Source: Allodiplogaster sudhausi
Taxonomy: Eukaryota > Nematoda > Chromadorea > Rhabditida > Diplogasteridae
Direction of reading: 5' to 3'
DNA length: 64,000 bases
Assembly: GCA_945643635.1 (NCBI GenBank)
Contig: CALZFC010000354.1
Span: 611,501 to 675,500, forward strand
Made by a program: the position numbers and the translations under genes. How positions within the stretch are numbered: the first letter of the stretch is position 1; each line of letters starts with the position of its first letter. The notes under the pieces are model-generated. The model was given only the letters and a program-made list of their open reading frames with translations, was not told where the DNA came from and did not search any database. This document shows, piece by piece, positions 35,141 through 47,479 of the stretch.

Positions 35141-36090
35141 TCTACGAACTCGGTTTCTCCATCTGTGCCAATTTGGTTGTAAGAGCCAAAAGGTTTTTTT
35201 TGAGAGTTTTACTGCTCAACGTGACTTATGTTCGTCTCTCTCTATCCTACATTGTTCTACAGAAAAAGGCGGTTATTTTGAGCTATTTAATGTTGTATAA
35301 AATTAAGTCTGAACGATTTCCGCACTCGAGGTCTGAAAGCACTCGAGGTCTCTCTCTATCTCTCTCTCTTTTTCAGTTTTTCTCGCTCTCTCTTTCTCAC
35401 ACTTGGACTTCCAACTATCTCTAAATGCGACCGTATGATGAACATCCGTTATAGGATTTACTTCTTAAAATGTGCAAAAAAGAGGGAATAGTCACAGCCA
35501 GGGATGTCCAAGGCGGGCCGAGCCCGGCCCGGCCCGGCCCGCCTACCCTATGGGCCCGGCCCGGCCCGGCCCGTAGGGTATGCGGGCCGGGCCTGGTTTT
35601 GGACATCCCTGGTTACAGCTGTGCACAGGAAAGGGTTAAAATGCACAACAAATGGGTGCATTCGCCTCAACAACCTGGACTTTCAGACCAACAACGGTAA
35701 ATTTACAGTAAATTTCTAATATTACTTTTCAGAATTAGTTTTATTCAACATTTCTCTAAAAAGAGAAGTTGAAATTAAAACGCGACTGACTGACGGTTTT
35801 ATTTCAAGACAATTACAATCGTAGAGAAACAGCTGAAAAAAAATTACGGAATAATTATGTTGCACGAAAACAATATAATGTAAAATATGTAAAAGTGCAC
35901 AAAATTCTTTTCGAGCAGTTTTGCTCACACACATATTACCGAATGAATCCGCTACTGGAGTTTGCTGAGTCGCCGCTCATCCTGTACGATAGTTCATGAA
36001 AGCTAGTCAATCAAAGCTGTACTTTCTTCCTTTAAAATATCACCATCGTTAAAGTTCTCCTCTCATCTTCCATATGCATCCTTATTGTTT
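34380..36090. other. Intergenic stretch with GA repeats and a short-period repeat
   Basis: (GA)n lies at about 35098-35138. At 34450-34700 a degenerate unit containing ACAAGATACGTGG and AAAGTTA(T/C)GTTC(T/C)C(G/C)CATTGCG occurs two to three times. No gene was recognised apart from the MITE at 35499-35611. Confidence 0.5.
35499..35611. mobile_element. hAT-type MITE, 113 bp
   Basis: Ends CAGGGATGTCCAA and TTGGACATCCCTG are perfect 13-bp inverted repeats. Flanking octamers GTCACAGC (35491-35498) and GTTACAGC (35612-35619) match at 7 of 8. The interior is almost entirely GGCCCGG repeats arranged as a palindrome around CTACCCTAT and its inverse. No coding capacity. Confidence 0.9.
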
Positions 36091-36106
36091 CTGCCTTTTT
36101 CAGTCG

Positions 36107-39100
36107 TTATCTGCTATTTGTTCTACTCCAACTCAAGCATGAACATGGATTAACCAGATAAGTTTCTCCTCCTTTTTTGTCCACTGCCGCACGGCTGTGG
36201 AGGCAGCTGCTGCAGAGAAAGAGTCCGAAGATTAGTAGGAATGCGCCGATTTCGACAAGACTGATGACCGAGAGCCCGAGCCAGATGCCCGCCTGGCAGC
36301 CGAGTTCGACCCGACATCGGACATCTGAATTATTGTTCAATTTATTGATCAAACACTTATTAATGAATTTGGAATCAAATCTCTTGGTCCATAGACTAAC
36401 TGTATACGACGGATGCTCCATGTAAATCTTGGTTGCGAGCGATCCACAGTAGATGTTCGCGATGAGGGCGTTCCTTTTGTACCTACATACATTACCCTTC
36501 TTGACATGATTCAATCCTGATTAGAACTCTATCCTTCAAGTCTGTGGAGATAAAAATCTCATTGCTCGTCCCATTCTAAGAGAAACAAACCATGCCACGC
36601 AATGGGCAACCGAAGCAAAATTGATGTTCCACTCCTCGCAGCTGCCCAGCTGTAATGCACGGAAATGTAATTAAAAAACCATTAAAACGGTGCATAACTG
36701 TTGTAAATAGTAATTTTAAAAAAACCACGAACGCCAGCTGTCCCACTTGTCTGAAGAAGCGAGTCTGTTGCGGATGGTGCTCGTTTACGTCGTTCTCCAT
36801 CTAAGGCTAGATCGCCTGACAAAGACAAGCTGCTTATCGCTTACCATTAGCGAAATGTAATGCGCCTGTGATTGCAGCAACGTCATGTAAACAGCGCTTG
36901 TTTCATGACATAAGAATGGCAATTTATAATTCGCAACATTTGCAGAGAGCCTCTGAAATCAACGTTGCACCTCCGTTCTTCTTGGTTGTTTCGGATTCCT
37001 TCGTGCCTCCACAGGAGGTGAACACCATGAAAGCCATGGATTGCGACTTCCCAGTTCGGGAAGTCGCAATCCATGGCTTTCATGGTGTTCACTTTTGAGT
37101 CGCAGCTTTCTTCATCGCAACAAAGATTCGGAATCATATTACATGGAGTGAGCTGAAGAGATTTCCATCTTCTCTCTCCATAGTCGTTTCTTTAAATTAT
37201 CAATTTTCACTGATCGTTAGGAAGAACTGGTTAAAAAAAGCTTATAGACCGTACCCGTGCGGATTTTGAAAGCAGCAGTGAAGTAATTCTATCACGAGGT
37301 TGCGCTGCGAAAACGAATAATATACGATGTTGAGAAATAAATTCGCATGTTGTTTGCAAAATATAGTATTGACGTGACAATATACAAGTTAATATATTAA
37401 AGCGATGTTACGAATCATTCTGTTTTCTTTCTCCCTTAGTAATTGTGGTAATGTAGCTAACGGTCGAAGCAGTCGCTCGAGTTGCTGAGTCTTTCCATAC
37501 AAGTGTCGTCCACCTCGGCCGAGCTCATCGTTCTCAGAACAAAGTCAAGGTTCTCACAACAGTCCATGTTTCCTTCTCCGGTGCGTGGGCATATTCGCAC
37601 AAGAAGATCGCAGACCGTTGGCTGAAGTAACCGGATTCGATCGTTTCGAGAACTTATTTATATATCTGGTTATATTTACAGTATTTTTCATATAAGATAC
37701 GTGTATTACATACGTTGGATCCTCCCTCCCCAATTACCTGAGTTATCGACGTGGAGTTTGCTGGCGCGCATCCAGGAGACGAGGGCCCCGGTCCAGTGGA
37801 CTTGCTCGGTGACGAATCCGACGTAGATGAGGGTGAAGGAGGAGGCGTTGGTCTTCTCGATGTCCAATATGGCTTCTGCGCATCCTGAACACAGACGACG
37901 TGCTAATTTTAATCCAAACCTCTGTACATCTCAAATCGACATCGACTAAAGACCAACAACAATTTTAACGTATTGCTCCTGAGTGCCTGTGCCGACTGTG
38001 TACTTGGCTGATGGATATCTACAAATTGACTCGAATTGCTCCCGTTGTGTGAAGAAAGGGAAAAAGTTTTTTTTTATAATTAAACGGATATCAATCTTAC
38101 TCGGCATTGGTGATAATGGAGTGAAAGGAATGCTCATTGCATGGTTTCGGGCAGAAACACGCGACTTTGGCGGCTTCCGCGTTGTTTGGCTGAGCGTCTC
38201 GCAGGAACAGCAGGTCACGGATACATTTCACTGCAGAGAGAACCATTTCTATCCTGGATGATACTTAAAAAAGACTCTCTTTAGTAAGATATTCATGTCT
38301 TACGATCGTCCATTCTTCGGCAGTACACCGTGCTGTTATTGCCTCGTGGAATGCGTGGGTCGGCGCAGCCACAGCTTGCAAGTGAATCTTTTTTTTTGTA
38401 AATTTATTTATCAATATTTTTTTCAAAATTTGAATAATTCATATGCGCATAAAAATATAAAATTTTAAAATATATATGATAATAATTTTTTTAAATAATT
38501 TGTTTTACCGCTTGATGATCTGCCTCTGTGTGCAGCTGTTAATGCAGCTCCGCTGAGTGTAGTTCTTGCCCTAACAATAAGGAATACTGGGCATCTTGTG
38601 AAATTCATATTGTTTTGTAGTTGCTGTTTTTTAGACATAAATAACGCAGTCAGGTGCAAAGAAATCAGGAATAAAACTTTAGTGAAGATTGATTGTCTTT
38701 GTCCTGACAGCATAATAGTAGTTATTGATTGATCCCTGATCATCGATGCACGCCGTGTATGGGCCGCCGACGCGTATCTTCAAAATCTGATCTCAGTTCA
38801 AATACCATAGAAAGTTTTGTTAACGACATCCTTGTTCCAAAAATAATCTTAAAATTTGGGTATCGCAGAAAAAGCGTGCGAGATTCTTAACTGGCTCGTC
38901 CATTACAGTTAGCACTCTCATTCGTGCGCTCTATATCCGATGGCGCGGCAATTTCAGCCTGTATTCTTTTTTCAGGGCGATATCCCTTCTTTAAACAGAT
39001 TTAATATCTACTTCACCTTCTCGATGACGATTGATGCTTGAGTTCCGACGGTAACCGGTATTTGACGTGATAGTGATGCAGGGTAGCTGTAAGGTGAACA

Positions 39101-40531
39101 AGTAGGCCACTTTAGTTGATGGGCTCTATTTTTTCCAAACAAATAACGCTTGTCACTCCATGCCAGTTAGAGGAGCACGAAACTCAACAGTAATCTATTT
39201 CAATTTTCATGACAATTCTAGTTACGTCTCTCTAAATCACATGCGTTCTCGCCATTGTATCAGGCAAAAAGGCGCGAATTCAAGTTTGAATTCATGGTTC
39301 CTTTAAAGAGTCTCCAATACAAGTATACCATCACACGCCTTTTGTCGTGGATTGCGAATCGAACGCTCGCTGTCTCCACGGTCGGCATGAAGTTGCTTTC
39401 CATTGTGAAGAGGTCTTCTTGCTAGGTAAATTGACAGTTTTATTTTGCAATGAGTGGATACCTACGAAGTTACAAGCGAATTTAGGAAGAATACGAAGTC
39501 TTAGTGACAATTCGAACTGACTTTAACAGTGAGCAGCATTCGGAGTCCGTATTTTGCACCAGGGCGCGCGATCGAAATATTCGGCTGGAGCTGCAGGCAT
39601 GCTCCGAACTCAGCATCCATGACGATTGAGAACCAGCTCCTGTTCATTAATGGCACATAACCAAAACAACCTATTTAGAAAAGTAGTAGCATTAATTCTA
39701 CAAATTATTAATTAGCAACTAACATTTCACATTGTTTTCCTCCAAGAGTGCACTCAGTCACCAAGTCATCATAGGAGTTCAGTGCGGGCAGCTATAACGT
39801 CAAGAATAATATCGATATTTATTTAGCTATTTTTTTCAACTACCTTTTCACCGTCAGTCATTTGTGCCGCCAGCAACACGGTCATGTCCTTTGCAAGCAG
39901 TTGCATCTCAAGTGGAGAGCTCATGGCAGACTTGAATTTGAATTTTATTTTTATTTTTATAACAAATTTAGTTAATTATTTAAGTTTTAACGGTTTACTG
40001 ACGAAATTATATTCATCATTATCGTCAAGACCACTTTGAGCTGCATCATAGGACTGCAGTAAATCCGATATCACACGAAAGGACGGATTTGTTTTGACCT
40101 CTGACATTTTGTACGCATTGACATTGCAGAGGGTAATGGTCGGGAATTCCTGTGGAGCACGACAACTTTGGAAGTTTAACTATAGACAACTACCGTACCA
40201 GTTTGTTAAACTCAAGCATTGTTACGGTGTGCGATGGATATCCGAGATAGCGAACGATTCCCATGGCCATGCTGAAGGCAAAAGCTGCCCCGCTGAAGGC
40301 AATTTAATTTGGCTATTTATTTTCGCAAATAAAATATTTATAATTTATCACTGATTATCTTTTTTTAGGTGAACAATTTGACGAATGAACCTACAGAACA
40401 ACGCAGACGAACACCCAGAAGAATCGCTCGAGTTTTGTCGTGCTATAGAAGATGAAGCGAATGCATGCAATACTGGACCAGGAGGCAAAGTATCCCAGGA
40501 TACTCAGAGCGGTCTGCTTCGCTTCAACCAT
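36107..40531 (-). CDS. DEG/ENaC-family sodium channel subunit A
   Basis: This would be an amiloride-sensitive-type cation channel subunit in the plasma membrane: two spans with a large cysteine-rich extracellular loop. From ATG 40531: FASWSSIACIRFIFYSTTKL and a first span (FFWVFVCVVL); about 40200-40300; EFPTITLCNVNAYKMSE, the FPxxTxCN post-TM1 motif (about 40030-40140); YDDLVTECTLGGKQCEM (about 39722-39793); AEFGACLQL and GAKYGLRMLLTV (about 39540-39660); IPVTVGTQASIVIEKVK; GGPYTACID (about 38745-38790); YTQRSCINSC; CGCADPRIPRGN; ACFCPKPCNEHSF, the CxCPxPC motif (about 38106-38240); several divergent loop exons at 36590-38030; NALIANIYCGSLATKIYMEH; and the second span CQAGIWLGLSVISLVEIGAF (about 36200-36320). 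At least 18 short exons. Several borders are unverified. The loop contains a perfect hairpin at 37018-37092. Confidence 0.7.
37018..37092. repeat. Perfect 35-bp inverted repeat with a 5-nt loop
   Basis: 37018-37052 and 37058-37092 are exact reverse complements, separated by AGTTC. The arm contains ATGAAAGCCATGGATTGCGA. Minus-strand reading of one arm gives VNTMKAMDCDFP within a plausible channel exon. Any transcript across it would form a 35-bp duplex. Confidence 0.95.
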
Positions 40532-41423
40532 CGAAGATCGGGAAAGTCTAATACATTTTTGATAAATATTGATTAGTTAAAGGAGGACGCTCATATAAAC
40601 AAAGTTAATGCAGGTTCGAATTGCCGCGTCTGCCCTGTAATTCCTCACTCTCATTCTCGCGTGCTATTTCGTTTGTCGCACAAATCCGCTGCGTGAAAGT
40701 GGAACGCTTTGCATATTACCAGTGCTATTATTAATTTTATTAATTTTATACCACTTGTGTTACATGTAATACCGTAATAAATTCATCAAACGCGCGATTG
40801 AGAGTGGAGAGGGCAGTGGCAATTGGAAATCTCACAAATTTATTTGGCACGTTAATCTATCCCACGTTAATCTAACGTAGATAAAATAATTTGTTTTTGT
40901 CAGAAAGGACGTTGATCCTAAAATCGAACCAACGTAAGCAGCCTTTTAGATGGAAATTAGAGCTAACGAGCCACACAGAGAAGTACAACGAATGCCAATG
41001 AACCCTTTGCTTGGCTTCCTTCATAGCAACCATGCATAAAGGGGAGGGGGGCGAGAATTCCTGCTCCCCTTGTTTCAAATTCAGCCTAAGTCTAGACAAA
41101 AAAATGAGATGTTTCAGTAATTATAATATTGAAAAAAATTTCCTTGTTTGCTGGAATCCATCATATCGTGAAGAGCAGAGTCCGTACTATCTGCGTTGTG
41201 TGTAGTTAGTTGCTACCTTACAATTGAATTCAAGAATTTTTGTTCGTCTGCTTATGTATTCACTTCTTGTATTCCGTGTATTGACTTCAAGTTGAATCTG
41301 CGAAAAGCTTTATCAACGAAATAAATTAATAAATAAAACATACAAGGCGTACACAAGCTGAACCTAGGCTTGCAGTTGCAGTTAAAAATGAGTGATAGAT
41401 TAGAAGTAGCAAGATTTGGCTCT

Positions 41424-44400
41424 CTATAAATGGTTGTTTCTGTCACTCCTAGCGGCAGGAGATGAAGCTTTGCCCGATGCAAGTTGCGCCACGAGGAAGC
41501 CAATTTCGAGCAGCAGAACAGCCGAGCAGCCGAGGAGGAGGCCAGCGAGGCCGCCGAGCGAGGAGAGCAGAGAGCCAAACTTCAACAAATTTGATAGTTT
41601 CCAAAATCTGCTTGATATATGACGGTGCAAACTAAAAAGTGAAACCGCGTTTCACACTCTTGACCTCGCTATTGATTGCGTTTTTTATCCTTTTTTTTGG
41701 GAGATTTGCGCAAATTTGTTTTAATTTGCACCGTCATATCCTCTGTCATGAGGAAATCATCGTTAAATAGAAAAATAGAGAAATTGAAATTCTCACCGTA
41801 ATCTTGAGATGCTCAATCTCAACGTACAACTCGGTTGTATCGTAAAAGATTTGCACGTTGCTCTAAGCATTAATTAGATGGTTTAATATTTCGACTAAAA
41901 AAAATTGTTAGGTTACCAGGCTGATTGTGCACGAGCTGTTGAGCGACATTGTGACATTTTTGGCAGTTTTATTGGCACTGACGCAAGAATTGCGCTTCTT
42001 AATTGCGCAATTTGACCGAACACTTTAAGAATAAATCTACAAACGATTATCGCTTAGTTGGAAACCTTTTTCTCATTGGCCACTTCTTGAAAGACGTCAG
42101 AGGCGAATGTCTCTTCGTGACAAGGCGGAGGGCATTCGCATTCTGTCCAGCCAGAGGGATCGCCACGGGCGGCGAGGAGCGAGGAGATGCAAGTCACTAA
42201 CGATTGTATTGACTATAGTTACGTATTAAAAGAAATAAAAAACAGAAACGTAATCTATTTGAATCTTCCTGACCATTGCGGCGGTCACGTCTCTCTAACA
42301 ATAAATCACATGCTCTCGTATCAGGCAGTTTTTGACTCTTTTATATGTTTTTTTTAAAGCACAATGTTTTTTTTTCGCAATTCCCCATGATTCTGATTAT
42401 CTTTTTGCGCCTGTTAACATTTCTGAAAGCTGCATGGCGGAACGTCCTTCTTCCTCGCATACATTGTGTCCATGCAGCCGCATTCCGCGTACACTCCGTT
42501 TTGGTAGCACGAGCGGAAGCAACCCTGGCGAATGAATCAACTTATGTCAAGGTTATATTTACATACTTATATGCATATAAAGTATTAGTTTAAAAAAAAA
42601 AGAAAACAAAACTCGCATCAACTGAATAGTCAAAGTCAAAGTAGAAGGATGACGCTTGTGATTTATCATTCACGCACTTCGAAAACCATCCGCTGTACGC
42701 GGTGCGGCTGTGCTGAACGCGTCTCCATTTCAAACGAAAACAGAAAGAAGAAGAGAAAAGTCAATCTTCAACGAGCTACGTTAATATGAATGGTCGTTTT
42801 CGTTCCGGGCAGCAATGTGATGCCCTTGCTCTCTGCGTAAATCCCGGCCGCTGCTGTAATTTGTTCCCTCTCACGCTTTCTCTCTCTCTGTTTTCTCTCT
42901 CTTCTCTCTTTCTCTCTCTCTCTCTCTGTTTCTTTTCTGATATGCACAACATACAAACACAACTTTTTCCTCCTACTATTGTAACAGTCATGGTGGGGCA
43001 TGAAAACGATAGCAAACATGCCAGGCTGAATGAAGACATTCACGCCGGTTGTTGTTGACCAAATCGCTTGCTCCGAACTTTGAGCATCGACAGTGACGCG
43101 GAGGCCTGCAATCATTCGCTTTTTGCACCCAGAATTCTGCGAAATCAAGATAACTTATTCAGCGAATGTCACAATATATTTAAAAAAACAACCTTGATCC
43201 TCTTCGATTATCGGCTTGCGCCTCGTGCTATTCCTCGCGAACACGAAACAATTTCCCAAATAGGGATCGTGGAGCATTTGGAAGTCGGAACTTAAGAATT
43301 TCAGTAGTAGTTTGTTATTTTATTATTTTAATATTTTCAATTCTTATTTTAAAGGTCTACAAGTTTATTCTACAATCAGGTGCTGGGCCAGGGAGTGAAG
43401 GCAAGATCATGGATATATGTAGGAGGGATTCATGATTGCGGTTCACATATACATAAGTATTGGACATATTTCCGTCGAATTCGTCGCACCATCATTCTCG
43501 TATTTTAAAAGTTGCATTAATAAATTCATTAAGCACTTATAGCTGACTTCAATTCCAGCTGACGCCGTGCAAAATTTGCATCCTTAATCATGTCCTCAAG
43601 ATTCCAGCTGAGAGCCGGCCTGTCTTCTTCAGAGATGAAGCTGAGAAGGGCTGGAAGTGAAGCTGTAAGCACAGCCGGGGAATTCTTGCCTATGGCAAGT
43701 GTCTGAACGAAGTTCTTTTTTTAAAATTTATTTTATCTTTCTTTCTCGTCTGACCAAGCATGGTCGGAAGAGAGAAAAAAAGAAAGAAATATATGTACAT
43801 GCTGTCTTTATTCCAAAGCACAAAATATAAATGTATTCCCTCAACTAGCCTCAATCACATCTTCGAAGACATCCTTTCCGTACAAGTCTTCAAGTCGAGC
43901 CAGCAAGGTGAGCGCTGAAACGATTCGTTCACTTTATCTGAGCGAACTGCATATACATGTATGAGCACGTAGGCAGCAGACACCATACTTATGCCGCAGT
44001 TGTCGCCAGTGTAGTTGGCAGAGCAGAAGCAGACTTGTACTCCGCTCCTCCGTTCGCATCGTGCGACCGCGTCGAGGCTACGGCATCTGTAGAGCTTCAT
44101 TGACTCAATTATCGATTGATTGATCAAAAAAAAGTTATAAATTTTGTTAAATCCAACCTGTTCGCAAGCACAGTTCCATCGGCAGTCTTGTACTCGCCAC
44201 AAGGACCGTCTGGAGCAATGCATCTGAAAGAAGTTCTCAAATGTTACAGCGATTCTTAAATATATGTATACTATATGTGAATACGGTCAATTCTGACGTC
44301 ATGGCACTCGGCGCCGCAGATCTCTTGCGACGAGTTACCCATTGTGTGGTGGTGGTTGTTGCCAGTGTAGTCGAAGTGGTCGGTGTCTCGGTTGTTGTGA

Positions 44401-44698
44401 TGGAGCTCGATGGTGGCTGAGTTGGTGCCAGTGTAGTCGAAGTGGTCGGTGTCTCGGTTGTTGTGGTGGAGCTTGATGGTGGCTGACTAGAACTGGACGC
44501 TGTATGGGTTGTCGTGGATTGAAGTAGAGTCAACGGAGTAATCTCCGAATATTGTTGTTGTGGATGGCTGCGTCGTGGATGCAGTGCTCAAGTCGCATTC
44601 ATGTTCGACGAGGCTCAACGTGCAGTTTGGATTCGGTCCCAAGACGTACGGCGCAGTGTTGTCTCGAATACATTATATATATATATAGTATATATATG

Positions 44699-44729
<31 letters not shown>

Positions 44730-44751
44730 ATATATATATTATATACATCTA

Positions 44752-44807
<56 letters not shown>

Positions 44808-46400
44808 GATGTATATAATTTTATTAAAAACAAGCCATATGAAAAAGAGAATTGCCAACTAACTTTGTAAACATCTCGCATAACTTAAGACCGCCGTATT
44901 TCCTGATGATTCCAAAGCATCACCACAGAATGTGGGGCTACCGTTCTCGAGCATTCCTACGACGACTAGACCGCTGAATTCGTTCTTGAAATTTTCAGCG
45001 TCCTGTAATGAGAATTTGACATGATTTTGATGTATCTTAGATTCCTTTTTTCCTCAGTAAGATGGTGCTCTTTTCATACTGGCTATAATTTTTTTGTTAA
45101 AGTAATTATTCAGTAATACTTGCGTAATAATGAGCGTGGGCCTCGTAGCACACGAGAAGGCATGTACAGAGATTAATATCGAGCGTGTAACTATTTACAA
45201 TGCTGCAGATGTCGAACGAGACGGGGCATATTTCAGTTGGAATCGCCATCTGCAACAGGAAAAGTCTCTTTTGATTATCGGCTTAATCATATAAATAACT
45301 TATATTATTAGCTGCAAGGTAAGTACATTTGTCATTACAAACGCAAGATGTACGGACAAAATAAAAACGTAATATATAAAACATATGTACGTGAACAGAA
45401 TTCTACTTTTTAAAAAAACCACCACTTGCCGTGCATAGGACGTCTGAAACAGTGATCGCTCATTTTGTTGATATCTCAATGAAAGAAACCCTTGTCATCC
45501 AAAGAAGCTCTTGTTTATGAAACCGACCTCGAATTATTATTGCTGCTAGTGAGAACTTGAGCAGCATCATGCTAGGAGTAGAAACGACAGTTAGCTCTAA
45601 CAATAAGATTGCCAAAAAATCCGTTCTCTTTGAATGTAGAGGAAATTCAGTGCACTTTTGTTGGAGGAATTGTCAACAACATCCGCTATTAACATGTGAC
45701 TTTTCCCCCGCGAATGTACTTTGGTTCCTTTTTCACCCTCTTAACATTGCAAGCATCACTTGCATGCGTCTTTCTCTCGTGATCCTTTTTGTATTTTTGT
45801 GGTCGCTGTCATGAAAAAAAATATACTTTAGTTTCTGGCGGAGCCAAATGGCTTGCCGGAAGCGCAGAATTCCTTTGTTTTAGGAAGACTTTGACCTCGA
45901 CAAGCGAGTTGCGCCATTTCCAAGAATCGTAAGCAGATTTGCCTAACAACACCAGGCTCCAAAATGCGTGGGATTAGATGCGTGGGATTAGAATGCGCTG
46001 CTAGACTTTCGAGTCTTTTTCTCTTCACCTCTCTTCTCTTCCCTTCCTCGAATCTCAAGAGTGCTTTGTTAGCGGGGAGAAAATTGGAAAAGGATGACGA
46101 GCTCATTAATAAAATTCCAGCGTACGTCGTGGGGAAAAAGTGGGTCTTCTCCTAAGCCCTCTTCTCAATGCATTCTTATTTTCCCTAGAAGTGTAACAAG
46201 TATCAAAATCGAATTTTAATCATATAGGAGATAAATTAGCATGCCAACTGCATCGGACCCGACTCAACAAGCTGTCTCCAAGAATGGTACTCACACTGGC
46301 AGATGACTTCAGCTTCACCGGCTGGTGCGTCTTTCCCCCCGTGCTCCCATTTGAAAGTGCCTCCGCCGAAAATGGCGTTGAGCCAACACGCAAAGTCCTC
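41424..46400 (-). CDS. DEG/ENaC-family channel subunit B with an EGF-like domain, 5' end missing
   Basis: Minus-strand blocks in order: [17 protein letters not shown] (about 46290-46400), [20 protein letters not shown] (about 45125-45250), [20 protein letters not shown] (about 44885-45000), [14 protein letters not shown] (about 44560-44655), a threonine/proline-rich linker, an EGF-like module [20 protein letters not shown] then [11 protein letters not shown] (about 43985-44095), [11 protein letters not shown] (43195-43290), [13 protein letters not shown] and [26 protein letters not shown], a CFRSCYQN...ECGCMDT block (about 42425-42530), [13 protein letters not shown] (about 42080-42190), [18 protein letters not shown] and the last exon with the pre-TM2/TM2 signature [20 protein letters not shown] (41428-41608). 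This matches the extracellular-to-TM2 order of the family. No first membrane span was found. A reverse-transcriptase fragment begins immediately upstream, so the gene is 5'-truncated or interrupted. Confidence 0.65.
44320..44490 (-). repeat. 66-bp coding tandem repeat (Thr/Ser/Pro linker)
   Basis: Two copies of a 66-bp unit encode [23 protein letters not shown] sequence in one frame, followed by RRKRS, a furin-like site. A second frame is also open through both copies ([20 protein letters not shown]). The mucin-like frame fits an extracellular linker, but the join to the upstream exon needs a frame change or a 47-nt intron (GTTGAC...TTCTAG) that would select the other frame. Confidence 0.6.
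44670..44815. repeat. AT-rich microsatellite in a channel-gene intron
   Basis: Interrupted (AT)n with GTATAT and ACATCTAT variants that pair in inverted orientation (TATACATCTATATATGTATA near 44742 and its inverse near 44800). Confidence 0.85.
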
Positions 46401-46429
46401 TTATCAACATACTGGAGATGTTGACCAGC

Positions 46430-47460
46430 TCAAGCAAATCAAAAGCATCGTTTCGTATTAGGTAATACAATAGGTAATGAAACACCTTGCAATTGAAACG
46501 AGTGGGGAGGATGACGCCCTATCGGCAAAATAACCGTCTTATCAAGCGATATAATAAGGCCCCACTTAAGGGACCAAGCATCGATGGCATTCAAAGCAGA
46601 TTGAAGAAGGGGGGCATCATTAAAAGTGTAAAGCTGTATATCGTCTGCATATATAGTAAAGTGACATTCGGGAGGGATACAATCAGCAATATCATTGATA
46701 TAGATAAGAAAAAACAACGGCCCAAGACACGTTCCCTGGTTTACACCATTGGAGATGGGGTATGGATCAGAAACAGCATCATCAATAGCTAAAAATGACT
46801 TAAAAAAAATCTAGGTAGACTACCCGATATGCCAATCTGGGAAAGTTTATATAACATGTGTTCTCTAGGGACAGTATCAAAAGCTTTTGTGAAGTCAACA
46901 AAGGCAGTACTAATATAACCGGAAGAATCAAGCGAAGCGTGCCATTCATGCAGGGTGGTCAAGAGGGCATGAGTGACAGAGTGGCGAGGGCCAAACCCGA
47001 ATTGAAAGGTGGAAAGAATGGAGTGCTCTTCAAGATAGCAAAACAACTTACGAGATATGATACGTTCCATCACCTTGGATAGTGAACATGTGAGAGAAAT
47101 TGGTCGGTAGTTGCAACACTCTTGACTAGAGCCTTTACTCCAAAAACACGGGGCGAATAGGAGCATGTGACCAGCAGATCTTTGGAATTCTACCATGAAT
47201 CATTATTCGACTGAAAATAATGGTTAGAGGTGCACACAAAGAGTCGGCAGAATTTTTAAGAAATACATATGGTAGCTTATCAGGAGAGGTAGAGTTTCGA
47301 TTAGAGAGCTTTGAAAGAGCATGGTGGATCGTCCCAGAGTTGAATTCAATATAGTCTAAGCCACTAAATTTGTGATGGTGAGGTTGGATCGGAGGAGTTG
47401 GGTGTGAGGGAGCAGAGACACAGCAATGTTGAAAATAAGAAGAATTGTGAGTGCAGGTTA
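46430..47460 (-). mobile_element. Non-LTR retrotransposon fragment (CR1/Jockey-type reverse transcriptase)
   Basis: Minus-strand order follows RT blocks: LSNRNSTSPDKLPYVFLKNS and IIFSRIMIHGRIPKIC (about 47165-47340), NYRPISLTCSLSKVMERIIS (RT block 1-2), FGFGPRHSVTHALL, FVDFTKAFDTVPREHMLYKL (first catalytic Asp region), then NGVNQGTCLGPLFFLIYIND and FTIYADDIQLYTFND (the YADD box, about 46640-46700). Frames change at a run of eight T's (46801-46808 on the complement), so the ORF is broken. No endonuclease domain or 3' tail was identified. The fragment ends close to a DEG/ENaC exon at about 46400. Confidence 0.85.
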
Positions 47461-47479
47461 AAAGGGCACTGATTAATCT

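Noticed and set aside
44552..44881. Open frames of about 88 codons on both strands
   Set aside because: They are translations of an AT microsatellite in an intron.
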